From: Melampsora larici-populina 98AG31 | Taxonomy: Eukaryota; Basidiomycota; Pucciniomycetes; Pucciniales; Melampsoraceae | DNA length: 64,000 bases | Direction of reading: 5' to 3' | Assembly: GCF_000204055.1 (NCBI RefSeq) | Contig: NW_006768773.1 | Span: 62,001 to 126,000 of the forward strand | Shown: positions 44,558 through 55,638 of the stretch, piece after piece | Position numbering within the stretch: position 1 is the first letter of the stretch | How the letters are laid out: each line of letters begins with the position of its first letter | Made by a program: the position numbers and the translations under genes | The notes under the pieces: generated by a model | Told to the model about the DNA's origin: nothing | What the model saw: the letters and a program-made list of their open reading frames with translations, nothing else | Databases searched by the model: none

Positions 44558-47452
44558 TTATGAACCTTGATATAGGTTTACAGATGATGAAGGACCACTT
44601 CCGACAATATTAGAATGATGACTACCAACTGGGACAGTCAGTGCACATAATAGAGCTGAAAAATCAGCTTGAGTTGTACTAGATAAGCTTCTTAATCCAT
44701 CTGCTAACAATCTCGTGAAACTTGGAGTTACTGCTACAGTTTTCTAATCAAACCAAAACCAAATTACATCGTTAGTCGTCAGCAAGTGGAATCATTTCTG
44801 ATGAGGTGAAATGTGTTTAGCTTACCCACTATTCATAGAAGGAAATCGTTAAGGCATACCCAAAAAAATATTCGTTGACGTTCATAAATCTCTTTCTTTG
44901 GTAAAGAAAAAGGACCGGATGTACATTTGAAGAATAATCTACTTACGTTATTCCTTAAAAAGTCAAAAGTGATTGCTCTGGCTTGATCATATTTACCTAC
45001 AAAGGAGCTAGCTAATTCTATGCAGACATTATCAATGGTCAAGAACCTGTTGAACTGATTCAAAGCTTCCTGTCTCAGTTCAGGTAATTGTAACACTGTC
45101 ATTGAATAAACAGAAGATCAGTTTATGAGAAACGTATTCAGAGAGAAAAAGGTAAAGATGGTTCAATAGCTCACTATCCGCTAGGACATACATCGATTTC
45201 GGTGAGGTAGGTTGTAGTTCATCCGTACTCAGGGCCAATGAGAATTTGACAGCTTGGTCACGAACGTATACATTCCTCCTGGGTACTAATCCGCGTCCTT
45301 TGGCTTCTGCTCTGTCCCGCAACACTTGCCAACTTGACCTCAAAGGGGCAAATGCAATAGAGCTAAACACGTAACAAAGCCCGCCACCGTTGCTCAATAT
45401 AGTAATCAATTAATATGATAGGAAAGAAAAGCTCACTTGGAGTAGATATATAGCAGCAAGGCACGATAAGTAGTATAAGAAGTAGTGGTGATCACGATTC
45501 GATGAATTCCCTTACGAGGTGAACCATCTGGATGATGAGAATTCGTATCAGCCAATTGTGAAATCCTTCGCTTCTTCGATGGTCGATGAACGTTTGCGTT
45601 CAATGTACGAGAAGGTGAAGCGTCCGATAGGTTTCCAACATCGGCGAGGGTGAGCTTATGATTTTTTTGTATGTTTGTGAGTTTGTTTTGGGTTTCAAGG
45701 ACACGTACAGGAGAAAGTGAGTGAGTGGAACCAAAGCAAAGTTGAGGAAATTGAAGAGTCCGAGATAGCAGGATAAGGAACAGAGAGAGACAAATCGAGT
45801 ACAGATGAGCTCAAGGTGAAAAGCCACATAAGGATGATTTGTTCAAGACGAGGGGAAGGTATCATTTGGATTTATGATATCATTTTAGGCTTTTGTACAT
45901 CACAACCCTCCGTTTCTGTTCGTGCGTGCGAAGGATTATAATTTCTAGAAAAAGATTCTACAAGAAGATGACCAGAAAGTAAAAGTTTGAGGAAAAGAGT
46001 GATGACTCACATGATCAGCAGCCTGTTGAACGCCTCTTACCGATTCTTCAAGTTCATCCAATTCAAAATCCGAATCGTCTTCATCGTATGCACAGTTTTC
46101 ACTTTCGAGGATTCCACTTTCCCCCATGAGTGAATCTTCAGCCATGAGCGTCATATCCGGTAAATCCTCGAGTAGAGGGCTAGATGGTTCAGTCTTGATA
46201 AAATCTGGATCGGTCTTGATACCCCCATTTGGCAGTGATGGAGACATCGACATCTCATCCATCTCGATTGAATCCGCTTGACTCAGGGCGTCTGCACTTT
46301 CTAGAAATCCTGACTCGAACACTAGAGAGCAAAAGAGATAGTTGAGATAGTGTTCTTGCTGTCTATGTACCATATAGAAGATCGTGATAAGGATCACTCA
46401 ACTTGTATTGAAGTAAGGTACTGATCGAATGATATACTTTTGAGCATATATTGTTCGAATTCCACGTTTGCTCCCTTTCTGCTTCGGAAATACGAAACAA
46501 ACATCCGAACAATCTGGATCATCAAATAGTCCCGAAAATCGTGCTGAACAACCTGCGAAGCGTGTGATATCGCCAAAGGGTGAAGGTTCTAAATTTCAAA
46601 AACGAGCATGATTAGATTTATGTTTCCACATGGAATGCCATTCATAATTGATGAGATGAAGACTGACCCGTTGTTCGCCTCCGTTCGGTGAGAGTAACTT
46701 GCACAAATAATGCTTGCTAATTTCCTCAAGAAGCAGGAGCATTGATAATCAATAGACCACTCTCAAACCTTGCAGCTTGAGTGGGTAAATTGCTAACCTC
46801 GAGAAGAAATCCTTGATCCTGAAAGAGCTTGTCTAGCTTTATGTATTTGGCTTGTCCTCTTCGACTTTCTAATCCAGAATTGAAAGTATATCCACCTGAG
46901 ATGTTTTTGTCCTTGCCATAGGTACCAGGTTTACTGGGAGTCCCAAGCTAAGGCAAAAAGTCGAGATTAAAAAGATGAGTAAGGCTGTAAAAGTCAAGGA
47001 TGACTCACAGTCGCTGTACATGTCTCACAACGTCTGACCCATGTCTTGGATGTCCGTAGTTCAGTATCTTGAGCTGCACCTAGAAAGACGCCCAAATAAC
47101 CTTTTATTGAGTGAAATAAATCGGTATCAGATAAGGAGATTGGTTTAAAATCATGGAAAGTAAGGGCAATGAGGATAGATGCGAACCAGGTGTTTTGGCT
47201 ATTGTACCAACTGAGATTTGCCACCGGTTATCACCAAAAGGTTTAGAGAGTAACTTGACTGGAGAAGTCTCGAGAAGTTCCTTTGTGCAATTTGGAAATG
47301 TCCATTCGAATTTATACTTTTGGGTTTTCAGATGATAATCAGTTCTAAAGATAAGCTGTAGCAAGGACAAAAACAAGGTCGGAGAACAAACTAACATCGG
47401 CTTTCCAATACTCCACACCTGGTTCTTCGAACCAATCCGTCGTAGAAGACAT
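44558..47452 (-). CDS. MATH-BTB/POZ protein with acidic insert, multi-exon
   Basis: Resembles SPOP/MEL-26-type proteins, which use MATH to bind a substrate and BTB to bind cullin 3; that role is inferred. The start is ATG 47,450-47,452; the open frame extends upstream without another ATG. The first half resembles a MATH fold: KYKFEWTFPNCTKELLE near 47,310, KPFGDNRWQISVGTIAK, then YLGVFLGAAQDTELRTSK. The BTB domain begins at SDVCFVFPKQKGSK near 46,500, continues AQKYIIRSVPYFNTS, and resumes after about 180 codons with VITTTSYTTYRALLLYIYSK near 45,480, IAFAPLRSS near 45,345 and SPKSMYVLAD near 45,200. The inserted part is acidic and Ser-rich (46,320-46,020). A BACK-like helical tail follows. 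The stop is TAA at 44,558-44,560. Exon joins are approximate; at least eight exons are needed. Confidence 0.7.
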
Positions 47453-49255
47453 CTGAATCGAATTCTTGAACTTATGACGAGTGTAGTGGGTAGGAATTGG
47501 ATCGTTGGCTACGTTTATGTTCGAGTCCAATCGAGGTTTTTGGGATGATTAAGTGTGTTGAATGGGGAGTTTCTTGAGGAGGTAAAGAGGAGTCTAACTT
47601 ATGAACAATCTAACAAAGACTTGGTCAACAAATATGAATGAAGAGTGTACAATTCAATCAATCGCATTCAAAGGTAAAGTGATTTTGCACATGTAGCATA
47701 TATATACATACACAACCAGTGACATGTCTAATCAAGGCTTTCCGTGATTTCAAATCCATTGATAATCCCTCAGAATCCCTCTGAGTCTCATTCTCACTCT
47801 TCTCATCGAGCTCTGAAACAAATCTTGAATGACTTCTCTTGATATCCCATCATCACTTACGTTGATCACACACATCTGCCCGGTTTGTTGGAAGTCCCTC
47901 TGACACGTACCTCACAGATTATGGGGTATCTATCGGGCGGCTCCGGATGATGTGGCCTTTGGGCGGAGGAGTTTGAATGCCTTTATTGCGTAAACTTGCA
48001 AAAAAAGTGGCAAAATGAGAGCTCCATAATATTTATCAAGGTAGATCCTAGCTATATCATGTCACAGGGTGAAAAAGTCTTTCTCTTGGAAAATTCTCTT
48101 CACCCAATCATCTTATCTGCAAAGATCCTTTGTGAGGTGATGATGCGCTCAAAACTTCCTCATCTGCTGATGATACAAGAACATCTAGCTAGATTCAGCA
48201 CTGGATCTTGAACTCCTCAAGTGGTTCCAGGAGGCAGATCTGTCAGGGAGATAGGAGAACCAAGCATCAACCATACTGGGTAGAAAAGAAAGCAATACTG
48301 TGATGAGAAGATATGGATGCAAGTCCAGCTTGAAGTCGCCTCACGTACACCTTGGCCTTCACCAGGAAATGAATATAAAAAACAAAAAACAAGACTTCAA
48401 GTCCTCCAGACATAAGTCTCGGAGGGCTACTGTGATTTCAATAGCTTATGAGGAAGGGACTTGGCTGGATTAGTACAAAGGTTCAATCATGATAAAAAGT
48501 TTTTAAGCTTATTAAATATCTCTCAAGCTGCATATACATACCTGAAAATAAATCCTACCTTTCAAGCTTATCAAAGCTTCAACCAAATGGTGCATCTTTT
48601 TTTAAAGAAAAAGTGCTGAGTTGCTGAATCACATATTAAACGATCTAAACAAGTTAATTGAGTAGGTACTAGGACACCTGGACCAAGCAGCCATCTAGTC
48701 AAAACCCAGAGTTTGTGTTGTCTTTTTATCCTTTAAACAGTTTTCGATTTTCTTTTTCTTTTTTTGTTTCATTTTGGCACAATAACCATCATCTTATTAA
48801 TTTTCTTACAACTCTTTTATTCAAGGAAAGATAAGAACTTTATTGACACTGTCAGGTGTGTGATTGGTTGGTGATTGTTGACCAATCTCGGCTATGTTCT
48901 TTTTTTTTGAATGACCAATGAAGAGGTTATTCAGTGACAATTCCTTTGGTGTAAACTCTTCCCCATCTAAGGTGGAAGGTAGAGCCTCTGTGTGCATGAA
49001 GCTTTGGGGTTTTTTACCAATCACAACCTTACTCTTATACAGCCGTTTCAAGAAAGGTTGACAACTTTTTTTGGAGAAAGTTGTCTCCGCAGCGGGTAAA
49101 ACCAGAGACAAAACTTGATTTACAGGTTTATTCTTTTCTGTATTCTTCCAAATAGCCGAGAGACAAAATCGGGTGAGGGACAAAACAGGACAAAACCCGG
49201 GTTTTGCACATTGGCGAGATTTTCAAAAAAAAATCAATCTTTGTTGAAACAGCTG
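47453..49255. other. Intergenic region upstream of the MATH-BTB gene
   Basis: No gene supported. It includes the promoter side of the MATH-BTB gene. A minus-strand open frame at 48,821-49,183 has unbiased composition but no start, splice context or family resemblance. Confidence 0.35.
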
Positions 49256-52192
49256 TACTACCTTTGCTAAAAAGGTTGACCGGGTCGACCGCGAAGGAGA
49301 AGAGAAGAGCTGCCAAATTTGGCCGCAGCCTGCTGCGCAGCGCATCCAAATTCCAATTTCGCTCGATTCAAAAAATGATCAGGTTGTCAAAACACTCAAC
49401 GTGACCTGGTGGTTATGGTAGATACCGAGACTGGTCACGACCGATACTCAGTTGATTTAGATTATGACAAAGTCGCGCCAACAGCTGTCTTTTGCGACTT
49501 GTTTCGATTTGATCGATATCTTGCCAAATAAGAGAAACAAAAATTGCTGTGGACTAATAGTATAAAGTACCGGCTGCTACAAGCTGTCGAGATTGGGTAC
49601 AGCTGTTTGTGGGTTCAATCCCCATGGTGTTGCCCTTTTGCTGAAATTTTGAAGTAAAATTGAGAAGTACATCTCAGAGATGTGTCAGTGCCATCATTGT
49701 TACATGATGACCCTCTTTGAGCTTTTTGGGGGTAAGGAAAAAAAAAGTTTTTAAAAGACTTGTGCTTTTTTTGTATCATGAGGTAAAACCATCCAAGCTC
49801 AAAAAAAACATGAACGCGACTCGAACACACGCCGAGCTGTGCATCACATCTGGGCAGATGTCACACCTTACACCACGTGCATACAGCTGTCGCAGCATTT
49901 GTTACTACGCGCTGACGTATACAGTGTTCCTCGGTTTGCGACAGCTGTGGGAAGTTTTGCGACAGCTGTGAGTTTTTTGCGACAGCATTGCAATTTGTGC
50001 GATAGGGTGTCGCACGGGCTGTTGCATACACTCTCATCCCTTCTCTCTGCTCGCACGACTATCAATAAAGTCCATGGCCTTATTCATGAAGGTCACAAAG
50101 AGGAAGAATACCTTGGGTTTCTCAAAACACAAACCAATCGATACACGGAATTCCTTTCAACATTAAGAAACTGATTGATATTCTCAAGTTTTTCAAGCAC
50201 AAAATATCAACTGATACCCGGTTTCTTGTGATATTCATATACACTATTACCTTCTCCACTTCTTGAAGTGGTTTCATTTTTCAAGTGTCACATAACAAAC
50301 TCATACACAGTCAATTAATTGGATTTTATGATGTCAAGTAAAGTGAATCGCTGTTTGCTTTCCTCGCATTGTTCCTAAAATGTTGAGATTTTTGCTTTGG
50401 TCTTCATTTGTAGTAGTACTTGTTCTTATGTATGTCTAAAAAATAGAAATGAATCATGATCGATTAGATTTGTTTTCATTTGTCAATTTCTATCGTTATC
50501 TTCAGAGTATTTCTCAATCAAAGTTGTCTTCTATGTGAAGATTGTAGTGTTTTAAAATTGATCATAACTTTATTGTGATAATGACTGGTATCACTTTTTG
50601 AATATTTCATTCGATTCGATGCAATCATCAGATGTCCATCGAGCGTATAAAATCGGTCTCATATCTGTATTGATCCTTTCATTTTGATGTTGTTTTTGAT
50701 ACAAAAGAGAAGGACCTGTGGAAAGACTTTAATTTGGCCTCCATGTGTATCAACTCAAATATATTATCTTTACAACAAGATTTGGTCAAAAAAGTAGACA
50801 TTGAATCAAAGGAGACTTTCAGAGGTATCACGGACAAAGGGCAAGAGGAGTCTTTGTCTTGACACTTGATCTTTTCTGGCAGAGATACCCCAATGTATCT
50901 AGGTAACACCGGACCTTTATGTTGATTTGTACTCCCTTCTTTAACTGATTCTTCAGAGGAGCGAGTTACAAATATGGACCATAACATTCCATCACTCACT
51001 TTGTGTGCTATGTCCTTCACATACATCTTTGACCAAGTGTGTTGACCAGATCAACACTTCAGAGGCTAGCCCCATCGTGATCCGAACAGAACTTGCTTAA
51101 GACATCAACTTTGTCTCCATTGTTTAACGCAAAGGGACAAAAATTGTACAAAACTTGTAAAAGTAACAAATTCCACTGCCTCTGTGATCATGCAGGCAAA
51201 GTCTTAGAATGGAGACTCGGGGGCATTGCCATATTGGTCGCATGGGGTGTTGTCTGCTAGGGAATACATTGGGTTCTTGTTCTCGTATGTAGCTGTCTGC
51301 TCTTGTCTTTGACTTCATGTTCTCACAATCTCTGGGCCCTTCATCTTGTTTTGGTAGCTCTCCCTCTTCATTTTCTTGATCCACTTCTGGGATTCATGTT
51401 TATCTGTCTTTTGACTCTTTTAAATGGGTTTTGATGTTTTCATTTTGAGTGATAGCAAAATCAATCAGGGGAACATACATAAACTTTGCAACCCAGTATT
51501 AGGATGCAAAAGAGGTTTAAGGTTGTTACTGCTAGCACATTTCATAGGATTATCCATTTCAATCATTTTTGTTGTTTCTGTTGCCTTGTATGTGAAGTCG
51601 TTTGACCACGTTAGAGTATCTTTCATTTGAGTTGTATCCTCCATTGTACCTAAGCTCATGACTCATATGGGGATATTGGCGCGAGATTGACCATTGAGCA
51701 GAAATGAGCGGAGAGAGGGGATGAGCGCCGAGTGCCAAAGACTTGTATGCAACAGCCCGTGCGACACCCTATCGCACAAATCGCGACGCTGTCGCAAAAA
51801 ACTCACAGCTGTCGCAAAACTTCCCACAGCTGTTGCAAACCGAGGAACACTGTATACGTCAGCGCGTAGTAACAAATGCTGCGACAGCTGTATGCACGTG
51901 GTGTTACTGTTTGCACCAAGAAAGCTTGGATGATATAACGTCCAACACCATCTCATTCCGGTCGCAAGTCGGCTGTCTGCACAATCTCAACGTAATGAGC
52001 TTAATACTGATTGTAACTAATCTCAATAGTTGCCATGAGACAGTCACATCAATTTTTTTGACAACTCGATCATTTTTTGAATCGAGCGAAATTGGAATTT
52101 GGATGCGCTGCGCAGCAGGCTGCGGCCAAATTTGGCAGCTCTTCTCTTCTCCTTCGCGGTCGACCCGGTCAACCTTTTTAGCAAAGGTAGTA
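49256..52192. mobile_element. Large palindromic element with two pairs of inverted blocks
   Basis: Outer blocks of about 136 bp (49,256-49,391 and 52,057-52,192) are inverted and nearly identical, containing GCTGCGCAGCGC and GGTTGACCGGGTCGACC palindromes. Inner blocks of about 162 bp (49,869-50,030 and 51,744-51,905) are also inverted; they are rich in GCGACAGCTGT units. The spacing between outer and inner blocks is about 480 bp on the left and 150 bp on the right, so about 330 bp has been gained on the left or lost on the right. No target duplication found. Open frames between the inner blocks (51,384-50,679, minus) have no recognised family, so a transposase cannot be named. Confidence 0.65.
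49575..49631 (+). other. tRNA-like T-arm with B-box, possible SINE remnant
   Basis: GTGGGTTCAATCCCCAT forms a T-arm and contains a good RNA polymerase III B box (GGTTCAATCCC). A weak A-box-like TAGTATAAAG lies about 55 nt upstream. The expected 5' acceptor strand complementary to GGTGTTG is missing, so it is not a complete tRNA gene. Confidence 0.3.
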
Positions 52193-52333
52193 ACAACTAA
52201 CATCAGCGTAGTATCCTACCCACTTGTCTCCCAATCTAAGGAAGGTGGTGGGAGCTTTATACATGTAACAGGATCTGCTGGATTCAAATTATGACAGTGA
52301 AATCTGCTTAGCCATCCACTCACTCCCCAATCT

Positions 52334-52638
52334 AACACCATGTAAATATCCTTGTAGCATGTCAATGTGCACACACACAAAAGACTTTTCTTAGACCCTG
52401 TAAAGAACCATCAAAGAGGTGCCACAACAGGTGCATCTTCCCCTTATCAACTGTGACCTAGAAAGTCAGTGGACCCCAGCTGATGACAGAGGATTCTACA
52501 AATACTATGAATAAACCACTATTCACAAAGAGCGCTCAACAACAATCTCAGTCTAAATCCAACCAAAAGACTTTGAGATTTGTTTCAAAACTCTCTGTGT
52601 GTGCACATTGACGTGCTACACGAATATTGACACGGTGT
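52334..52638. mobile_element. 305-bp inverted-repeat element (family A, copy 2)
   Basis: The same family as 35,298-35,600, with similar length, ends (ACACCATGTAAATATCCTTG, complement at right) and interior order, diverged by many substitutions. There is no gene. It lies 141 bp from the right end of the large palindromic element. Confidence 0.8.
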
Positions 52639-53400
52639 ACGGAAGGAGGTGGTGTTTTGTAGAGTATGTTGTTGAATGATTGATAGTAATTTAGTTTAAA
52701 CTTGAGTTTGTTTGAAAAGGAATTCCAAATGTAGGAGTTTGTTTTGATCCCTTTGTCTTTGATTCTTGTTCTCATTGGTTTTCTGGCCTTTGAGTAGCTT
52801 CTGCAATAAAGTAAAAAGTGGTGAGTGTTTTTTTAAGTCAGTCCGCATGTATCACAGCAAGAGGAACTTGTTGGTTTTTTTTGAGTAGGTGAGTTTTAAG
52901 TGGGCTGTTTTGGGCTCTGAGCTGGAAAATAGCAGCCACATGCCCTTTCTCAAAGCTTTCTAGTGAGTTAGCTATGATCAGTTTGTTCTTTGTCTTGAAT
53001 GGTTGTTTAGAAATTACCAGGTTCAAATGACAGAACTATAATGTTAAAATTATCTTTCTCATGTTTTCAAAACTTGCTAAGCAGGTAGGAAGAGTTATAG
53101 CTTAATCAGGTTTAGAAGATGCTTTGCTGGCTACAATCTAGAGTGTCAGCTTTCTTGACTAAGTCAATTCCCATGTGGCCTGGAGTCCAGGACAGTAAAA
53201 TTGGTGTCTGGTGGAAGTTGGTTGATCTGGTATCAAATCTTGATAATTTTTTTCTATTTCAGTCTGTGTCGGGTTTTTAGAACCAGTGTCCCTTTTTAGT
53301 CTTTTTGTGTACCTTTTTCTCTCATGCAGGCTAATAAGACTAATTGCCTTCTTGGCAGTCAAGCGTAAAAACCTAGCTGCTGATCAGCCCAGAAGCCCAG
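52639..53400. other. Sequence between elements, no gene
   Basis: No supported coding sequence; open frames are short and lack known motifs. Confidence 0.35.
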
Positions 53401-53501
53401 AACCATTCCATTATGTTGGAATTGTTTGAAATCCTGTTGAAGTCTTGTTGAAGTTGTGATAGTCTCTGGCCTACCAGTGACTAGTAGCTGGGGGCTTTGA
53501 G
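53401..53501 (-). repeat. Lone end related to the 10,727 element
   Basis: Read on the minus strand from 53,501: TCAAAGCCCCCAGCTACTAG then TCACTGGTAGGCCAG, matching the 10,727 end over about 36 bp. A looser match follows (CAACTTCAACAAGACTTCAAC). The opposite end was not found nearby. Confidence 0.6.
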
Positions 53502-53912
53502 TAGGGCTGTGACCCAGTCGTGAGTGTGACAGGGCCACCCCAAGACTTTTCCTGGCCTCAGGTAGACCAAAGTACCTCTCAGAAACTATTAGGGCTGGCC
53601 AGGACATGTCAGGGTGGAAAAATGCAGGGCATTATTGCAGTTTAATAAGGGTTTGAGTCCTTCAAAATAACATCTACCAACATCATTGTGAGATATTTTT
53701 GGCAGAAGAAGGGACAGTATCCTGGCCGGGTCAGCCTTCCAACCCACCTGAAAGGCCATTTTTAACTGACATAAAGTTAGTTTTAAATGCCCTGGGGCCC
53801 ATACTGTCACCTCTGTGGATGTCTTCAGGCAAAGTCAGGTGGCCAGGGTTGGGTGTGGGTCACGGCCCAACCTTCTAGTGGAGGTTATTATAGCCACCCT
53901 GACACATAGCAT

Positions 53913-54077
53913 TAGCCGGTCTCAAGCCAAACCCGGTTGGCGAAAAACCTGGTACACCTGGTTGTCTTTTTGGCTGGGAGGTGTCAAAAATGTCAACTCA
54001 ATACACAAAGTTACCACCAAAAAAGCAACTGGGTGTACTGGGTTTTTTGGCAATTGGGGTTGCTTTGAGACCGGCTA
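53913..54077. mobile_element. 165-bp Stowaway-like MITE
   Basis: The ends are inverted over about 60 bp: TAGCCGGTCTCAAGCC at the left, and GCTTTGAGACCGGCTA at the right. Taking GCCGGTCTC as the tip leaves a TA on each side, consistent with a Tc1/mariner-type duplication. There is almost no unique interior. Confidence 0.65.
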
Positions 54078-54427
54078 TTGACTGCAAAATTGACCTGGGC
54101 CTACATGGGCACCTTGAATACATAATCATCCAAATATCCTAGCAACCTAAGCATGGCTTTTTTTCACACTGACATAAAATATTTCATTAATCTAGGGGAT
54201 AGAAGTCATAAAAAAATTGATCACATCTGATTAGCTTCAAGAATACATTTTTAAACAAACAGGTAGATGAGAAGAAAAGATTGTCCAAAACAAGATGGAA
54301 ATAAGGTTGTATAAGATGTCAACATGTGCTATCTGAAAAAAAACAAAATGGTCCTATAAAACCCAAATTATCTTGTATAATCAATCCAAAGAATAAACGA
54401 AATGTGAAGAAATGAGATATGAAAGTT

Positions 54428-55638
54428 TCATTTTGTAGATAAAAGATTAGATCTACGAAATTGTAAAGTAGAATTGATCTTGTTGATTTGATCCATGAGC
54501 CAAAACTTCTCCCAAATTTGATCTAAACTAGATTTATTGGATCCGTATACATAATTGATCAAGACTTGATGAAAGCTTCGACTGCGAAATGGATTCAAAT
54601 CGGCGGTTGAGAATAATCTATTAGTTTGGTGATAAAACCCGATCCAAATCATACTAATTGAAGCTCCATAAAGCAAACCACAACAAATCTGTAGAGTAGT
54701 ATGATGGGCTACCAGATTTGAATATGATATTTCGCAAAAAATATGTCAATCAAGGGGTCAATAAAAAGTCATAACATGATGGATGAGATTTCAATACAAT
54801 TCAAAAGATGACTTACATAAATAGTATCTAGACCAACAAACTGAACTTGCCACAAGACAAACGACAATGACGACAGTAGAAGTCAAAATTGATACCGCTT
54901 CATCGCTGAGTGAAAATCCGCCAAGATGTGTTGAATTACAATGAAACGCTATACCATTAGCTAATTGGCCTGAGGCTCCACTGAAGAGAGTGTAAAGAGC
55001 AATATAGGTGACTGTAGACGAATGAGCGGATGGCATCCCATAACCTAAATATTCAGGAACATAAACAGATCATTAGAAAAACCGTCAGTTATCTCGGTCT
55101 TCTTGGAGTGTTTGGTGAGGGAAATACTGGAGTGATTGAAGTAGAATTCGGAAGAAACTTTAAATTCATGCAGAAACTTAACTACTTTTATTCGATCCGA
55201 TTGGACGACTTTGACGTAACAAAGTTTGTAACGCTTTTGCTCCAAATCCACAGACATACATCCCAATTGTAAAGTACAAAATCGACATTGACCTAGTCAG
55301 AATGAGTAAAGATGTAGTAATGAAAATCGCGATAGTTAAGATCTACCAGAGAAACAATCGCAATTTGGTTCGATCAGGATTGCAAACATAAAAAAATGGT
55401 AAGAAGTTTGGTCAAAATTGTTGTAGTTCAATGAGAAAGAAGGTTCAGAAATCGCAAATTGATTAGCACAGATTGATGGATGGGTCAATTCACTTACATT
55501 TTCTAAACAACATATGGGTATCTCCTTGATTGAATTAAATTGCAAAGTTTCGGACTTCATTTGGAATTGTTTCAATGAAGTTGATTGAGTAGAGATAAAA
55601 AAATGATTAAATATTTGTTTAAAGCGAGCGGAAGACAT
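54428..55638 (-). CDS. Dolichyldiphosphatase-like PAP2 phosphatase, multi-exon
   Basis: An ER-membrane enzyme (CAX4/CWH8, DOLPP1 type) that would recycle dolichyl diphosphate to dolichyl phosphate for N-glycosylation. PAP2 motif I: KALQTLLRQSRPIG near 55,220, preceded by the hydrophobic ILYFTIGMYVCGFG. Motif II: GYGMPSAHSST near 55,030, opening an exon at a TTTAG acceptor. Motif III is split by an intron: SRYYL before the donor at about 54,824, then HHTTLQ after the acceptor near 54,702, giving the SRxxxxxH spacing of the family. Hydrophobic segments lie between motifs. The stop is at 54,428-54,430. The N-terminal exon and the join before motif I are not certain. The HTTLQ after motif III favours the dolichyldiphosphatase group over lipid phosphate phosphatases. 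Confidence 0.6.

Noticed and set aside
49575..49631. Complete tRNA gene
   Set aside because: A good T-arm and B box are present, but the 5' acceptor strand and a convincing D-arm/anticodon arm are missing; kept only as a possible SINE remnant.
50679..51384. Transposase in the large palindromic element
   Set aside because: Open frames lack DDE, RNase H-like or zinc-finger patterns that I can see.
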